Shown: positions 37,142 through 49,200 of the stretch, one piece after another
Numbering within the stretch: the first letter of the stretch is position 1
How the letters are laid out: the number at the start of each line of letters is the position of its first letter
Assembly (NCBI RefSeq): GCF_003073045.1
Contig: NC_037593.1
Location: 8,857,525 to 8,921,524 of the forward strand
Reading direction: 5' to 3'
Source of the DNA: Pomacea canaliculata
Taxonomy: Eukaryota > Mollusca > Gastropoda > Architaenioglossa > Ampullariidae
DNA: 64,000 bases
The notes under the pieces: model-generated
Told to the model about the DNA's origin: nothing
The model's database searches: none
The model's input: the letters and a program-made list of their open reading frames with translations, nothing else
Position numbers and translations under genes: made by a program

Positions 37142-39401
37142 GCAACAAGTTAGCCGAGACTAGATGACATCCCCATACCAACCGTGCACCGAGACCGAGT
37201 CGATGACTGTCAGGTAACGGTAAAGGTGGAGCAGACGAACGCCGACTACATCAAGAGGCGAGAAGCGGGTCAAGCACTTTCCCGGGGGGAAGCTACCCTT
37301 CCCCTCCATATCTGAGTGTCCGAACGAGCGTCGCTGGTGTTATCGTGCTTGTGTGTCGCTGGATGTGTCAGCCAGTTATCTCGCTTGTGCGTGCTAATCT
37401 GTACGTTCGCTCGTCGCTGTCGGCGGGTTATCTCCCTTTGTCGGAATCGACCAGCAGTTATCTCGCTTGTGTGGACTCCCGGCTCAACGGGTAGGGCGAC
37501 GGATATATTCGATACGACTTTTTTTTTTTCTCTCTCTCTCTTTTTTAAGTGGAGACGCTGTTGTCAACATGCGTAGAAGTTTACAAATGCAGGTTGGATT
37601 TCTATTGTCGGCAATTCCTGTTCAGGTGTTTGTTTGGGAAAACAGTTCCTTATAGATGGGATGAGTATACTAGAACTCGTTCACCCCCTTGCCACACTCA
37701 ACACACGTGTGCGTGGGTTCGTGCGCAGTGTGTGCGCGCGTGTGTGTGTGTGTGCACTCGAGTGTGAGCACGCGAATAAGTGAGCGAAGAAGTAGCCACC
37801 GACAAAACGGGCTTCGTGTGCGTGTGTGAAGAAGTAGCGATGAACAAAGCAGTCCTGATTAATCATACGTCCGGATGCATGTACACAGTCGTAGATCATA
37901 GAAAACGGGAGTGTCTGAAAGGGCAGCTTTGACGTCCGTCCATCCTTGGATGTGCGAGGCTTTGTCAAATCTTCTTTCAGGTTTCTGTCTGTATGACGGT
38001 AGTTTCCAGCATATATAGACCTGACCGACAGCTTTAGTACGGATCAGCTGGTACGTCCCCTTGTCAACCTCCAGGAGTCTATATTTAGGGTGTGCGCAAC
38101 GGAAATTTGTTAGTGCTGTGAACAAAAATAAGTCAGAGTGCAGAGCAGTCCGGTGCAAACAGCTTGAGGTAAATACGGAGGGAAACATGTTTTCAATTCA
38201 CTTCCTCTCCTCCTTCCAGGTTCCCTTTTTTACTCCCTTGTATGCTTGTTCCTCAAGTTGTACACCTGCGTATTTTTATTCCTAAAAACAGATTATGCTC
38301 ACTTCTATCACTGTATGCTTGTTTTAAAAACACAAGAAAGGTGCATTTTGTCACTTATGTAACTTAAATTTGTCCTTAGTAACAAACAGTCGCGTCTACT
38401 TGTATATAATTGTAAGCTTGTTAATTGGGAATGGAAGGGGAAAAGCGTGCAAATACAAAAATCAGTAATTTCGGTTGTCAACGTCCTTTATTCATACCAC
38501 CACTGGCTGCCCCACTACCACTAAGCTGCTGCTGCCACATCATCACCTCTGCTGCAGCTAACGACTACAGCTACCACCGTCGCTGCTACTGCCACCAGCA
38601 CCACGTACGTATACCTTCTCCACCCTACTAATGTTGAGGCCCAAAATCCACAAACATTCAACTCCCTACTTAGAGCAGCATGTCATGTTACCCATGCAAA
38701 CTCTTCTTCTGCAATATCACTATTTTTCCTTCCCCAATATTTAGCGAATTCTTATCCAATTGTTGAGTCTAGTGACGTATGCAAGTTTTTTTTTCTTTCC
38801 AGCCTTTCAAATCCCAGGTGTCGTGTGTAATTTGCCATGTGGAACGGTAACCTCATTACAAGCCCATCACACCTCACCCATCCACCCCTAGCTTTAAATT
38901 ACCCCATCACCCCCCACTCCCTCCCTGCGAAATGTTCAGGGTGTCCAGTTTTTTACACTGCCATAAATACACCGCACGCACAGTACTCTTTAACTCTCTT
39001 CTCGCACAGCCCCTCCGCACCCCACTCTCAGCTCCCATTACCAACCATTATGAGCGGCTGGCGTATCTGGGAAACCCAACCGAAAAAATAAAAAAATGAA
39101 GACTTCCTTGCCGACGACGCCAAGCAGTGCCGACCGTTTTGAATTTCAAAAACTAACGTTAGTTTCCTCCTCGGACCCGTTAGCGAGAGCTTTGCACCCA
39201 TGCAGTTCTCCTCCTTCATTCCCACACCCTATCCCCCACCCTACTGACGATAGAGAATGTGTTCACACTGACATACTACCCATGCTGCCATGATTTCAAA
39301 CCGACTGCAAGCACGCATTAGGGTAAGGTGCATGGGTCGTCAAAGCAACCGAGTCAGTCACACGGAGCGGGTGGCGGTAGGAGAAGAGGAAATGGTTTAA
39401 T

Positions 39402-39472
39402 GTTAATAATAATAATGAACACTTATATAAATCTTTTCCAGCGATTTTTTTTTTCAAAGCGCTTTACAGAAT
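39402..39472 (+). repeat. 'taataataat...agcgctttaca' interspersed repeat, copy 1
   Basis: Contains taataataataatgaacacttatataaatc, then a short insert and 'aaagcgctttacaga', matching the better-preserved copy at 44022-44088 (atttatatagcgcctttcc ... cagagcgctttacat). This theme is common in marine invertebrate genomes. It is directly followed by a SINE-like stretch at 39527. Confidence 0.7.
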
Positions 39473-39526
39473 TTTCAGTCATATATATGTAAGCACGAAT
39501 GCGCTGCTTTAGGATGGGGTAGGTGT

Positions 39527-39660
39527 CCTGGTAGCCGGGTGGTTTAGCGCTTGTCACCCATGCAACTCCTGTGCTCGGATTTCAGACATACTTGCTGGAT
39601 GTGTCACCGTTGAGGGTTACCTCGAGCAGTCTGGAGTTTGTTTGTTAGGTTTTTTTTTTT
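39527..39660 (+). mobile_element. tRNA-derived SINE fragment, ending in a T-tract
   Basis: Starts ggtagccgggtggtttagcg (box A-like), continues cttgtcacccatgcaa and tgctcggatttcagac (box B-like), and runs into a T10 tract near 39650. It shares the 'cttgtcacc' and 'ttcag' blocks with the element at 43681. It does not fold as a tRNA. Confidence 0.6.
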
Positions 39661-40798
39661 CATTCCACACTCCCATTCTCTTTGTCATTCCGTCCGTCAG
39701 TAGTAGTAATAGTAGATCATAGCAAAACCAGACTCTACTGTATCGATAGTAACAGAAGGTGCTATATCAATAACAACAGAAAATGTCGAAAAGGCTACCA
39801 CAGCAACTGAAGACGAACACTCGCAGAAGTATCAGTACTATGAGGTGGTGGCTGCTACTTAAGTATGCCAGTGAGGGTATCATATTTATTGTTATTGCTA
39901 GGTATAAGTAGCGGCGGTAGCATAGAAGCATCAATCCCTGCTTGTGCGAAGATGGCGGTAGCAGAAGTAATAACAGCCAGTGATGGTAATTACGTAAGTA
40001 GGTCAAACCGATCATCTGTAATCAGATCCTTTCTTGTTTGTTTCTTTCTTCTGTTTCCTTCCTCCAAAAGCTTTAATAAAGTAAGAAATAAATCAATATG
40101 GTATAACTTTTGAGATAAATAGTCGACATTAGTGTGATTACTGTGACCTATAATATAAGGTATCTCAGGCACTAATGAAACGATGACAATTTTTGTTTCA
40201 GACTTAGTTGCTTGATAAGACAGAGACCCCCCTACTCCCCTCTCCCAAAAAGAGCTGTGCTAAACATTACTCAGAATAGCCTCATCCAAAAAAAAACCCC
40301 AAGTGGGCGGTGCAACATGGCGTCTGACAGTAAAACCGCATCACACCAACATTGCGACAGCGACTCGTCACGTGACTTGACGGCGGTACCAGGTAACAGG
40401 TATTCAGTTGCATGCATCCACGTCGCTGTGGCGACAACACCACTGGTACCAAAAATTCGGGTGCGGCAGCGGAGACCTGAGTGCGTTGCTGCAGGAGAAG
40501 CCACACACAGGAACACCGTGTTCTTTGTTGTTCACGAGCAGCTAGGAGCATCGTGATTAGGGACAGTTAAACACAGCTGACACATAGCAGCAGAAAATTA
40601 GCTTACAGACACAACTGCTTACACTCATAACTGTTGAATGGTGTGCTAGCAAGATTGTGTCAACCGATGTACCCGCTTCTTTACAAACACACATACGCAA
40701 AATCGCATATACGACCGCGTGCACGTATGCACACGCATTCACGCACACACAGTAGTAGCAACACTATGCGAATCATTAACAACAAAAACAGCATAAGC

Positions 40799-40815
40799 AC
40801 ACACACACACACACA
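40799..40815 (+). repeat. (CA)n microsatellite
   Basis: Short uninterrupted CA run. A similar GT run lies near 37733-37754. Confidence 0.9.
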
Positions 40816-43014
40816 AAGACTGCCATGTCAAGATGGTGTGACTATGAAATATTCGCTATATGAAAGTGTTGACACTTGGGTGATTTTGCTTCCAGTTTAC
40901 GGATCGAACTACCTCTGTTCGTTTCACTCCATGTCTTATCTACAGAATCTACCAAGCCCCTCGTATGACATACAGATTAATAAAGATTGGGATAGAGACA
41001 TAATGTTTACGACATCCTGAGCCTTTCACGCCCCAGGTCCCCGTTTGGACGCGACAGCAAAAAACATCTTGTCATCGCAAGAGTGAATTTTGTGTAAAAG
41101 TCGATCCCCTTTGGAACATTTTTTAAAGCACGCCCCTCCACCCACCATACCCTCCGCTATTCCCTTTAATATTTCCGCTCCGTTGCATTTAGTTTACGAG
41201 GAGACACCCGAACGAGCATTCATTTGTAGTGGAAATTTCTTTATCAAATCTTTCTCTCCATCCTTTATTTTTCAGTCCCAGCCCTGCTTCTCTAACATTT
41301 TTATCTGATTTTCTCTGCATCACTCTTAAGGTATTGTATTTCATAAGTAGCTTCTATAGTTTTATATCTTGCATTTAGTTTGTAATTAATAATATTTTTT
41401 CCTTGTGTCCTGGGATTCATTGGTTTACGCTTTGAAAATTTTCCATGATCCCAGTGCAGGCTCGAGGGACCACATCCGCAATGGCTGGTCTGCCCCATGT
41501 TGATCTATTATAAATACAAAATACTGAGCAAAACACAAAATTCCGATGATTGTGTAGTTCTGTAGTAGGAACATTGGCTGCTGCACGTCTAGACGTTACA
41601 AACAGATGACCCCGTGGCCTGGTGCGTCGCGCATGACGCTGTGACCTTTGAGGGCAAGGACTAGTTATTCACTCGTGAAAGCCCCGGGTGCTCATGCACG
41701 CACGACAAACCCCATTCCACTCCACCCCAGACCACTGGTACGTTTCCATTCCACTTCGTCGAGTGGAATATCCCAAGATTAAGCTCACGCCTCCCGTCTG
41801 TGACATGGGAGGTTATCATACCTGAGATCCTGTGGTGTTTGGACAATATCTGACAGCCCACGTGCCGAGTGGGGAAACCTTCGAATTAGATACCGACCTC
41901 TGTAGATTAGTTTGACACAAAGTACAGTTTGTGACAGTGCTATGAGGGGCCTCAACGACAAATCATTTCCAGTGTACACCTGTCGTGTGTGTGTAAAAAA
42001 ATTCTGCCTCATGATAAGTAACTCATAAGATATTCTCTTACAACACGATCGTGTAACGAATTCTAAAATCCAGCCTCTGCTTGGAATATTTTGTGAAATC
42101 AATTTTTTTTTCGATGCAGATGACAGGTTTCGATGATTGCTTGTTTGTTGACTTTTTTGGGGCAAAAGGTTTGTTTCACTTAGTAAGATTTTTATTAAGA
42201 AACATGAAGGATACGGGAATGTAATGGAAAACTCTGATAACCTTTTCTATTCAATAATAATCTCCATATTTTCAAATGAACAGGACTCAGTTCACAAAGT
42301 TGAACAAATACAAGGGCTGGACTGAACGAGCGCACACACGCACATGTTCAAGTTTTAAAAAGTTCAGATCAACCTACAGAAAGTTTTATGTACATGCATC
42401 TCAGCTGAAGACCGAATGATACAATATTTTTTTCTGTTTTCAAGTCTGTTCATAGTATTAACTCGCTTAGTGTATAGCTGAAGCACTCAGAGACCTCTTG
42501 ACTACCTTTAGCTGGTGTAGGATGGGAGAGTGTCCAAGTCAAGTGTCCCAGTTCATCTCCTCTCATCAGCCCAAGGTATCAGCTGAGTCAATCGAGGAAT
42601 GATGGCTGTGCTCGAGGGCAGAACCGACGATTTAGACAGCGACAACTACCACAAACCACCACGCTAATGATCGGCATCACTGCGGGCATCCATGATACGG
42701 AGAGATTACGAGGACCCCAAACCCTGCGAAAGGTCCTTCAGTTCATCGGACTCATCGTCTCATCGCGTCCATCTTGGGCACAGGCAAAATGCTATTTACG
42801 GACTCCGACTCCAAGATGGTTGAGTGATATGATATAAATACTAGCATTAAGTGGAGTGAATAAGAACAAATAAGAAATAAGACAAAACAGGTCTTTTTCT
42901 TCTTTTTTGTCTCGCACACACTCTTTTTCTTAAATATATATAATATACAAATATCTAAAAATGATTTTTTTCAATACGCTTATCTTTTCCTCGTGTTGTT
43001 GAAGATGCCGTGCC

Positions 43015-43036
43015 AAAAAAAAAAAAAAAAAAAAAA
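43015..43036 (+). repeat. Poly(A) tract, 22 bases
   Basis: Uninterrupted run of A. It could be the fossil tail of a retroposed element on the plus strand, but no matching upstream element was recognised. Confidence 0.9.
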
Positions 43037-43680
43037 GTGTTTCTGACATTTTGCGAATGAAGTGATCACACCTTGTGTATATTTACCGTCATATTATTTG
43101 TTTAAATTATTGGATGCACCAGTATTATATAGGTTAACGTACGGGGCCAAGGTATGGGGACTGGGATTTCAACATCATTGAAAGTGTTGATTTATTTGCA
43201 TTAAAGTGTTTGCTAAATGTCAGTTGTCGCAGGGGTCAACAGGTCATATACACGTGTTCTTATGTGTGCAAAATAACAAATTTCTGTCATGGACTTGCAC
43301 CTTATACAGACGATTAAGATTGATTAAGTAATAATGAATGTACATCGGTACAGCGCTTTTCCCACAACACTATAGGTTCATGATCAGGGTTCTAAATCAC
43401 TTACATAAGCACGAACACACATGACCTGTTGACCCCTGTGCCTGCGCACTGTGAGAAGTTTGAAGCCGTCTCGATCCTAAACCAGATTTTAATATTTATT
43501 TATAGTCTAAGATCATAACACTGGCTCAACAGTGGTCTAGGTACGGGGGAGGGTGGCAAACTAGTTTTTCTCCTGACCTCGGTGTGCCGGCCAGTTTTAT
43601 CTCCCATAATTACAGAGTAGCCCCTGCGTCCTTTGTTTTCTCTCTGTCTCTATAGTTGAGATGAATATAGGGGAGGAGGG

Positions 43681-43840
43681 GCGCCCTATTGTGTAGTGGT
43701 TAAAACACTTGTCACCACTGCAGTGAGAAGTTCAGGGTTCAGATCTCGTTTCGAGACACTCTCTGTACGTGACACCTGCCGCAGGGCTGGACGTCGGGGG
43801 TTTTCCCGTTTCCTCTCCTACGTAGTGCGAAATCACCTCA
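43681..43840 (+). mobile_element. tRNA-derived SINE
   Basis: Head with gtgtagtggttaaaac (box A-like) and gttcagggttcagatctc (box B-like) about 35 bases apart. The body includes 'cctgccgcagggctgg' and 'gggggttttcccgtttcctc', a core theme common in invertebrate SINEs. A matching fragment is on the minus strand near 52165-52225. Confidence 0.7.
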
Positions 43841-44021
43841 AGGTGGAAGCACTTTCCTACTAAACCAAAAACCAGAGCCGAGGAGAAGATAGAGGCCATG
43901 GGGAGCCACTTGTGGATCCTTCATGGTGAGCAGAGGAATTAACTTATAGAGCACGGGGCGGATTCCGGCAACCAATATTCTGTCCTGTGTTCTCCATGTG
44001 CTGGTCTGCCAAGCGCGGTAG

Positions 44022-44088
44022 GATAATAATAATGAGGATTTATATAGCGCCTTTCCAAGAAAATTTTGCTCAGAGCGCTTTACATGAA
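44022..44088 (+). repeat. 'atatagcgcctttcc...agcgctttaca' interspersed repeat, copy 2
   Basis: Well-preserved copy: ataataataatgaggattta, tatagcgcctttccaag, cagagcgctttacatg. It lies shortly downstream of the SINE at 43681 and may be part of the same composite insertion. Confidence 0.75.
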
Positions 44089-46297
44089 TACTGGTGCGTG
44101 AGGAAATAGCTGGGTGCATGGAGCTGATTCCTGAAGACCAGTCTTCTGTGAGCGACAGGGAGACACGCGTCACGCGCCGCTGGGTGAGTTAGTAGGACGA
44201 TTCCTTCCGCTGGTCTTTTTCGACTTATGGCCACCCTGGCCTGTGTGCAGTTGTGTGCAAGATCTGTGCGTCTGTGTGCGTTGGGGTGGGTGGGCGGGAT
44301 TTAAATGCTAATCTCTGCTGTCACAGGGTCGTGGCTTTGGATATGATGATTTGCTGTTTGTGACGGAGGAGCGTTGCGGGAAAACCGCCGACGCTGGTAG
44401 CAATGTTTTGTAAGAGAAGCACTGGGGGAGGTGGGTGGACACCTATATAGTGGTAACATGGGAGACAGGGAGGGAGGGGTGGAGAGCCGAGAGGGTCTTG
44501 TTCATGGCCGAAAGGCGCTGGACTATATATTAATTGTTCGTTTTCTGCCGGCTCAAATCAGTCTTCGATCTTCAGTCCAGGTCATCTTCGTGAAATCGCC
44601 ATCAGTATAGATCGTAAAAAAATCTTTAACCTTCATCTTTAATCTTCGGAGTCCTCGTCATTATCATATTTTGCCATCATCGTCATTGCATGGTTTCATC
44701 GCTAGCATCGGGCGTTCGAGTGCCTGCTATATTTGTGTGATTGTGAGCGTGTCTGTGAGAGTCAATCGCGCGCAGCGCCCGATTGCATAACACGACAGAA
44801 GTGATTTAAATTTAAACGTTACTCTTAAGATCTGCTGCCCGATTGGTGATTTAAGGAATATTCAGCTTAATATTGAATAATTTTTTTCAGAACCTCCGAA
44901 AAAAGCGATGTTGTAATGGTTGAAATTACTGCTTACAAAATAAACAATTACACGTTGTGTTAACCCATTTATGCTGGAGGTTGAAATTTTTTAATTTGTA
45001 ATTGAAATTTATGTATGTGACTTACAGATACTCAAGGAACAAGATCGAATTTAAAGAAAAAAAAATTTTTTCCAATAATGGACTGTAAGGCGTAAATGGG
45101 TTAATCTTAATATATCTGCTTGAGAGCACTTCAGTGTGCAGTGAATAAGTACAGTTTTTAAACACATAAATTATAGCCTACATGGGGTTGAATTTATAAT
45201 CAAACAAATTAAAGTGATCTTGAAAATCTCCTTTTAACCAATGGCAACGGTAGACCTGATTAAAGAACATTAATAGTGGGGTTTGCCTGTGCAATTTTCC
45301 AAGAGATTCAAGTGTGTACATGTATGTACAACAATGTACCCCTACATGAAGAAAAAACCCCCACAGCAAACAGTAGCAAAGAATGCTTTTTAATGAATTA
45401 TTCCTGAAAAAAAAGTTTTTATGCATGTTTTACATATACACATGTATATATAATCACACTACTAGCATGAAAATATGAAAATGTTGCTGGATACTTATTT
45501 TCATGTCATTTACTGTACCAGATGTTTTTGCAATTGTCCGTTTGATAAAAGATGGCAAGAGAAAGAAAGGATTCTGCTCTGCCTCATGCATGTCATGCCT
45601 TGTGCATAGTCAACTGCTTAATTACACTGTTCCTACAATTACTAGGCTATGGAACTCTATAGCATACTAGCCAGAGTATTCAATATAACACAGGACGACA
45701 GCACATTCACATAGGTAAGAGGGAGGGAGAGGGGTAAGGGTGCTGTCCATTTGACTGTCAGTTCCTCAGTTCCTCTCCCTTTCTTCCCCTGTGTCATAAA
45801 AGTATGTCATAATTTGCTCTGCAAAGTAGATTTATGGAGTCATTTAAATTCGTTGGAATAAGTTCCCTGTTATCTCTCTATTACTCTATTCTCAAAGTGC
45901 AGTCCTAAAGGGAATTTTGTGAATCACTAAATATTTGCAGAATATTAAAATTTTTATACATAACTTAGGTTCCTAATCCAGCAGATCTGTATTCTTCAAA
46001 TTACAGTTTATGAAACTACATTTCTACATCACAGCTTCAAGAAACCACAGAAGCTGTTGTCAACTGCAGACAGCATGAGAGTTATATGTCAGAGTCCTGA
46101 GTGGACTTATAACAGTCCTAGGACATGGTGTAAACTAGTTCCAAACACCATAAGAAGAGATGTCTTTCTGGAACAGAGTCCTTATTGATTCTCCAGTTAC
46201 TAGCTTCAGCTTTCACCTGATCTTGCCCTAAGGCTCTAGATGTGATGCTGTATGCTCTGTACACTCCTAATCCCAAGAATGTTGAGGGACTAGCCGT

Positions 46298-49200
46298 CTA
46301 CCTAGTACAGTACAATTTGTGAATGGTCAGGTCTCTTGTATTAGTGTACATCTTATCACAGTTGTCACAGATGTAACATTGTAGAGAAGCATAGTCCTCT
46401 TCATGAGGCACATAAATTCCGTGTGAGCTGTGACCACTTTGTAAGCTTTTTCCTGAGGACAAAAGCACAAATTAATTAAGCACAAAACAAAGTCACTATT
46501 GCTGATTACTTCATTTTACTATTTTTAATCCTCATTTTATCCTATACTCCTCTTTTTATCATCACTGCCACCACCACACTGCAAGTTCTCCACTATCATT
46601 TAAAACAACATATTAAATTGGGTTCACATCTTGCAGCTTACCTTTGCCACTTGGGATATCAGGTCTTGACTGTCCCACAGACTTTTTTATTTTCTTGTAG
46701 GTGCCTATACTTGTGCTGTTTACTGGAGCAAAACTGGTGCTTATCATACCGTTGCTGCTTCTTTGAGCAGAAGACTTGTGTGCTGGCTTTTTATTCTTCC
46801 CGGTCTCTGCAGCCATTTTCCCCACCACAAAGTATTCTGAAAATTTTGAAGATGTGGATTTTTGTGATGATTCTGAGGTAACACTGGAAGCCTGCATTTG
46901 AAGTGGCATGACATTTTGTGAATTCGCACAGTGTACCTGTAAAGGTGCTACTGGTGCTGATGTGTCATTCTGCTGGTTCAGACTGTGCAAGTGATGAGGC
47001 TCCAATAGAGGAACTGGCTGCCAAACAGAACAAACTGAAATTTATGGTGCGATATGCATGGGTTTTAAGACAGCAGTATTGCATTTTTATCTACATTCTT
47101 AAGACGGGCTGAAGGTATTTTACTCTAGTATAAACCCACACATAAGCCGGCTTCAAATGCACATTACAAAGTTCTTCTCCCCCTTCCATCCACATACATG
47201 CATCCAAGCACAACACTCACCTAAGCTTGAGAAAACCAGAGTACCTGGAAAAAATCTAGCCATGGTTTATGAAAAGCAAATTTTTCAGCACAGGGGAATT
47301 ACCTTAGGAACAGAATTGCTGCTAGCTGATGTACCAAGACCAGCTGATAACACCTTTGTAATGGATCGCCTGAGTCTTTCATTTAGATCCTCCAGTACTT
47401 GGATACGCATGATGTTTGCTTTCACCTGGTTCTCCATGTCAGTTGCTATGTCACCTGTGCCTGCAGGTAAATGAGTAAAGTTACACCCATAATTTTCTTC
47501 CTTTTTATTTTTTGTAATTCACAGACACATCTTTTATCTGAAAATGTTTCTCTTTTCTGTGTATAAAGTTTTTTTAGTTTTGCTTATTTCCTTCTCATGG
47601 CTGACTTGAACACATTAAATTATTGTCTGAGCACTGCACACTCTGAAGCCTGCGACTGGCAAACAGAGGAGACAATTCATAGCATCCAGAGGTAACTTTT
47701 ATCAATTTACTGACTGTTCAAATACTGAAACTCTATGATTTGTACTGGCATCCCAAAGAGTTAACTCTTACTCTTCTTAGGAACCTGGATGAACAATCTA
47801 AAGACTGGGAATCCTACCATGCAAATCTGGATTGACTGGGCCATTAAGGTCTGGATACTCGATCAGCATCCTTTCCCTCTCTTTGGCTTGCTCCACTTGG
47901 ACCTCAAGCTCCTTTATCTGTGCTTCTGTCTCCTCAATACAGCGCTCTAGTTCAGCCTTTTCTGCATTCAGATTTTTGATGATGACCTGAACACAAGGTG
48001 CACTCACATGTTAAAGTAGCCCCACACTGCACTTCTCCACTGATCAGTCAGCTTTCTGTTTGTATGAACCTCTGTTTAAAGTCTGTAAACAGTCAAGTGA
48101 TGTTCTGCTCTACTGTTCTGAGGTCTCAGCCTGCTTATCAGCGTAAGAAAATATTTCTAAGATGTAATGACTGCAGGACAAAAATGTTACTTTTGGTAGT
48201 AAAATTCCTTTTTTTGAGTACTTAACATAACAATTAAGGTGGAGTTAACCCTACTAGCTAATCCATTCCAACTGTGCACTCCTGACTGGTCAATGTTAAC
48301 AAATGAACAGGGAGCATGTGGACTCAACAAGAATTCAAGATCAACTTTTTTGGAAGAAGGTGCAAAGTAACCAATGCGCCCCATCCCACCCTGTCTAACC
48401 AATGAGTTCACTCCCTTGCCAGTTTTTTGCTGGAACTGAGAAGAGATCCACAGCAGGGAAGTGGGAGGAAACTAGCGATCATGCCATCTGGTAAATACCA
48501 GAAGAAAATAATTTTACAACCAGAAATGTTTTATCTTCTTCATACTGTACTAGATGACATAACTATATCAAGAATAATAACAAGTGGGGGGTGGCAATAT
48601 CAATAAAGATAAGAGGTTACTGAAGCAGAACAAGAAAAACTTAAGAGGTACCTCAGTTCCAGCCGGACTGCAGCCTGGAAGGCCACTCTATGCTTAGCTA
48701 TATAGCAATAGAGGCAGGGAAGGCTGCACAAGTCATACTGCTGATGACATACTAAGCCCTTGACATGACCCTGACTGTTCACAGAGGCAGAATGAGCTGC
48801 TCAGTCCCTTGTGATTTTTAAATCAGACCGCCAGTATATTGCCCTAATAATTTTTTTAAGGGCCATTTTAAAGCCTAGGAAGTAGTTATATGTGCTCTGT
48901 CCTGTACAAGAGAATCTGCACATGGGAAAATATCCCTAATGACTGCTACCATCTGCACTGTCTGTTATGTTGGCCTTATTGCAGGATCTGCCCCTCCTGT
49001 TAGTAGCACATCTTTTAGGATAGATGCATAAGGCACACACTGAATCCTTGTTGGATTACAAGTTTCCCTGTTTGGAAGAGGGTGCAAAGCAACCTTCTGA
49101 GGACCCAGTGTGGAAGGCCTATTCTAAGTGTAGAAAAAAACCAAACAAAAAAAGCAAACTAACCTTGGTGCATGAGAAGGGAGATCAAACCATCAGACCA

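Larger units (their letters stand above)
28355..46297. other. Large intergenic interval without supportable genes
   Basis: About 18 kb between the FGFR-like gene start and the CCDC157-like gene end. From about 29.3 to 44.8 kb it is visibly richer in G, C and especially CpG than the gene-bearing parts, with C-rich tracts (35600-36330, 38860-39060) and G-rich tracts (30625-30650). The longest frames are about 110-126 codons, with no recognisable domain and no splice-linked partners. It holds tRNA-type SINEs, the 'agcgctttaca' repeat, microsatellites and small tandem repeats, listed separately. The 5' UTR and promoter of the FGFR-like gene probably lie in its left part. Confidence 0.6.

Noticed and set aside
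37859..38188. 109-codon minus-strand frame
   Set aside because: Fairly protein-like in the middle, but no family match, no promoter, and no partner exon.
43681..43760. Functional tRNA gene
   Set aside because: Has A/B-box-like words but no cloverleaf pairing or acceptor stem; SINE head instead.
43838..44173. 111-codon minus-strand frame
   Set aside because: Overlaps SINE and interspersed repeat sequence.
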